The notes under the pieces are model-generated. The model was given only the letters and a program-made list of their open reading frames with translations, searched no databases and was not told the DNA's origin. Positions 28,897 through 29,958 of a stretch of 29,958 bases of DNA are shown here, piece by piece. The position numbers were made by a program, and so were the translations under genes. The stretch spans positions 1 through 29,958 of the IMG/VR virus record IMGVR_UViG_3300014493_000019; one strand, 5' to 3'. Origin of the DNA: a virus. Within the stretch, counting starts at the first letter, position 1. Each line of letters starts with the position of its first letter.

Positions 28897-29958
28897 TTAG
28901 GCAGCCGACGCGACTTCGATGTTCCGCACAGCCAGCTCGGGGTAAGCGAGCACGGCGCCGACAATCGAATCGAGACGAGCCGGGAGCACGTCGTTGGACG
29001 GATCCCACTGTTGCGCGAAGCGGATGTTGTACCCTTCGAACGCTTCCGCAGCCGTCATCTTGACGAGGGGGCTGAGGTCGAGCATTGGGGGGTTCGCAAA
29101 CACAATCGCGTCCCGGTACCAGCCGAGAGACTGCTTGATCAACGCGCCGTTGAGCGAGGCAAGCGCGGCCGCACCGCTCTGGCCGAAGACGCTGATCGCT
29201 GCGCCAGTTCCCGGGACGTTGTCCACGTTCTGGTAAGCGCCGCCAGTGATGATGCCCGGAGCAATCGGGATCGAGATCGCACCAGCGGTATCGCTGATGG
29301 TCGCGGTCACAACGAACTGCTTGGGTCGGCCCAGGGACGCCTTCGTCTCGGGATCGACTTCGTTCACGCCCGCAATGCTGATGATATCGCCTGCGTTCAG
29401 GGTGGTGGCACCCGACGCCCAGCCGTTGGTGTTCAGCGTGAAGGTGGAGACGAACGCGTTGCCCGCGCCGGGGTTGGACTGACCGGCACCGTTGACGACC
29501 GGAGCCGCCGTGGTGCTGAACGATCCACAGACGTGCGTCGGCAGCTTCGTGTTACGGAAGCAGACGTAGCCCGCGGCCTTATCCGAGATCACGCCTTCCA
29601 ACCACTGGTCGGAAACCGTTGACTCGGGCTGGAACAGGCCCTTGTTGTCACGCACGAAGTACCGCGAGGTTTGCGGGGTCGCCGTAAAGGTGCGACGGTC
29701 GTCTTCCGGCGCCAAGGCTTCCGTCAGGTACTGCTCGTTCTGGAGCAGCTGATCGTAGGTTGCCGTGGTGTTGAAGGCGCCCGTGAACTTCGGGACGTTG
29801 TTGACTTGCCCCGTGGTGAAGTTCTCGATGCCGGCCGCGAGACGCGCCATGGCGGGTTCGAGCACTTGCTCCTCAAAGTTGTTCAGCAACATCGCGCGCT
29901 CCACCGAAGTGAAGTTGATGTCGACGCCGAGCTGTTGGTTGACCAACAGGGTGGCGAA
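28897..29958 (-). CDS. P22-type major capsid (coat) protein, partial at its 5' end
   Basis: At least 353 residues are encoded. The open frame runs to the window edge; a TTG at 29946 is probably not the start, because upstream codons FATLL continue the frame. The N-terminal part NFTSVERAMLLNNFEEQVLEPAMARLAAGIEN and the later TVSDQWLEGVISDKAAGYVCFRNTKLPTHVCG match the P22 coat family (HK97 fold with an inserted domain). A variable Thr/Gly/Ala-rich region (about 140-240) may be the inserted domain. The C-terminus reads FAQQWDPSNDVLPARLDSIVGAVLAYPELAVRNIEV. It assembles the procapsid with scaffold and portal proteins that should be encoded just outside the window. Confidence 0.85.
   Translation of the reverse strand, partial: FATLLVNQQLGVDINFTSVERAMLLNNFEEQVLEPAMARLAAGIENFTTGQVNNVPKFTGAFNTTATYDQLLQNEQYLTEALAPEDDRRTFTATPQTSRYFVRDNKGLFQPESTVSDQWLEGVISDKAAGYVCFRNTKLPTHVCGSFSTTAAPVVNGAGQSNPGAGNAFVSTFTLNTNGWASGATTLNAGDIISIAGVNEVDPETKASLGRPKQFVVTATISDTAGAISIPIAPGIITGGAYQNVDNVPGTGAAISVFGQSGAAALASLNGALIKQSLGWYRDAIVFANPPMLDLSPLVKMTAAEAFEGYNIRFAQQWDPSNDVLPARLDSIVGAVLAYPELAVRNIEVASAA

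Noticed and set aside
1-29958. tRNA genes, CRISPR arrays, insertion sequences, integrase or attachment site
   Set aside because: No cloverleaf-like sequence, regularly spaced direct repeats, transposase or recombinase signature was noticed on either strand.

Overview
This window is a segment of a tailed double-stranded DNA phage with a short, P22-like virion (podovirus morphology). The host is very probably a high-GC Gram-negative bacterium. The base composition is GC-rich, genes are packed with 1-8 bp overlaps (TAATG, ATGA and GTGA junctions), and the structural genes follow the P22 plan: coat, gp4 adaptor, gp10 stabiliser, ejection proteins, fibre. The mix of a family A DNA polymerase, DUF2800 and DUF2815 proteins with P22-type head genes recalls podoviruses of Burkholderiales and related Proteobacteria. 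That host assignment is inference. No integrase, repressor, portal, terminase, tRNA or CRISPR array is visible here.

The window has two convergent halves. Positions 88-11648 (+ strand) form the replication and nucleotide-metabolism arm: an HExxH protein, a RecB/Cas4-like DUF2800 nuclease, a DUF2815 ssDNA-binding protein, small unknown proteins, a family A polymerase with proofreading domain, an endonuclease VII-like His-Me nuclease, a small membrane protein, a VRR-NUC nuclease, a SNF2-type helicase, a zinc-ribbon metallophosphoesterase (T5 A1-like), a DUF4406 protein, a dATP/dGTP diphosphohydrolase-like protein and an SPFH/Band 7 protein. A strong intrinsic terminator (11671-11695) ends this arm.

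Positions 29958-11694 (- strand) form the late arm, transcribed right to left: coat (cut by the window edge), a small virion-like protein, gp4-like and gp10-like proteins, a beta-rich protein at the tail-needle position, a lysis cassette (small ORF, TM plus coiled-coil protein, GH24 endolysin, three-TM holin), three large ejection-type proteins (786, 638 and 1757 residues), then a short fibre-adaptor paralogue and a 760-residue repeat-bearing, glycine-rich fibre.

Points most worth a second look: (i) the 1757-residue ejection-operon protein is a multi-module polyvalent protein whose segments are punctuated by four copies of a QRGS motif, with GNAT-like and HDxxGH modules; (ii) a well-initiated 111-codon ORF is overprinted inside the polymerase gene; (iii) two non-coding leaders carry related perfect inverted repeats and similar ribosome-binding regions; (iv) two nucleases of different folds share 15-residue repeat N-termini; (v) the fibre gene has a tandem paralogue consisting only of its N-terminal part.
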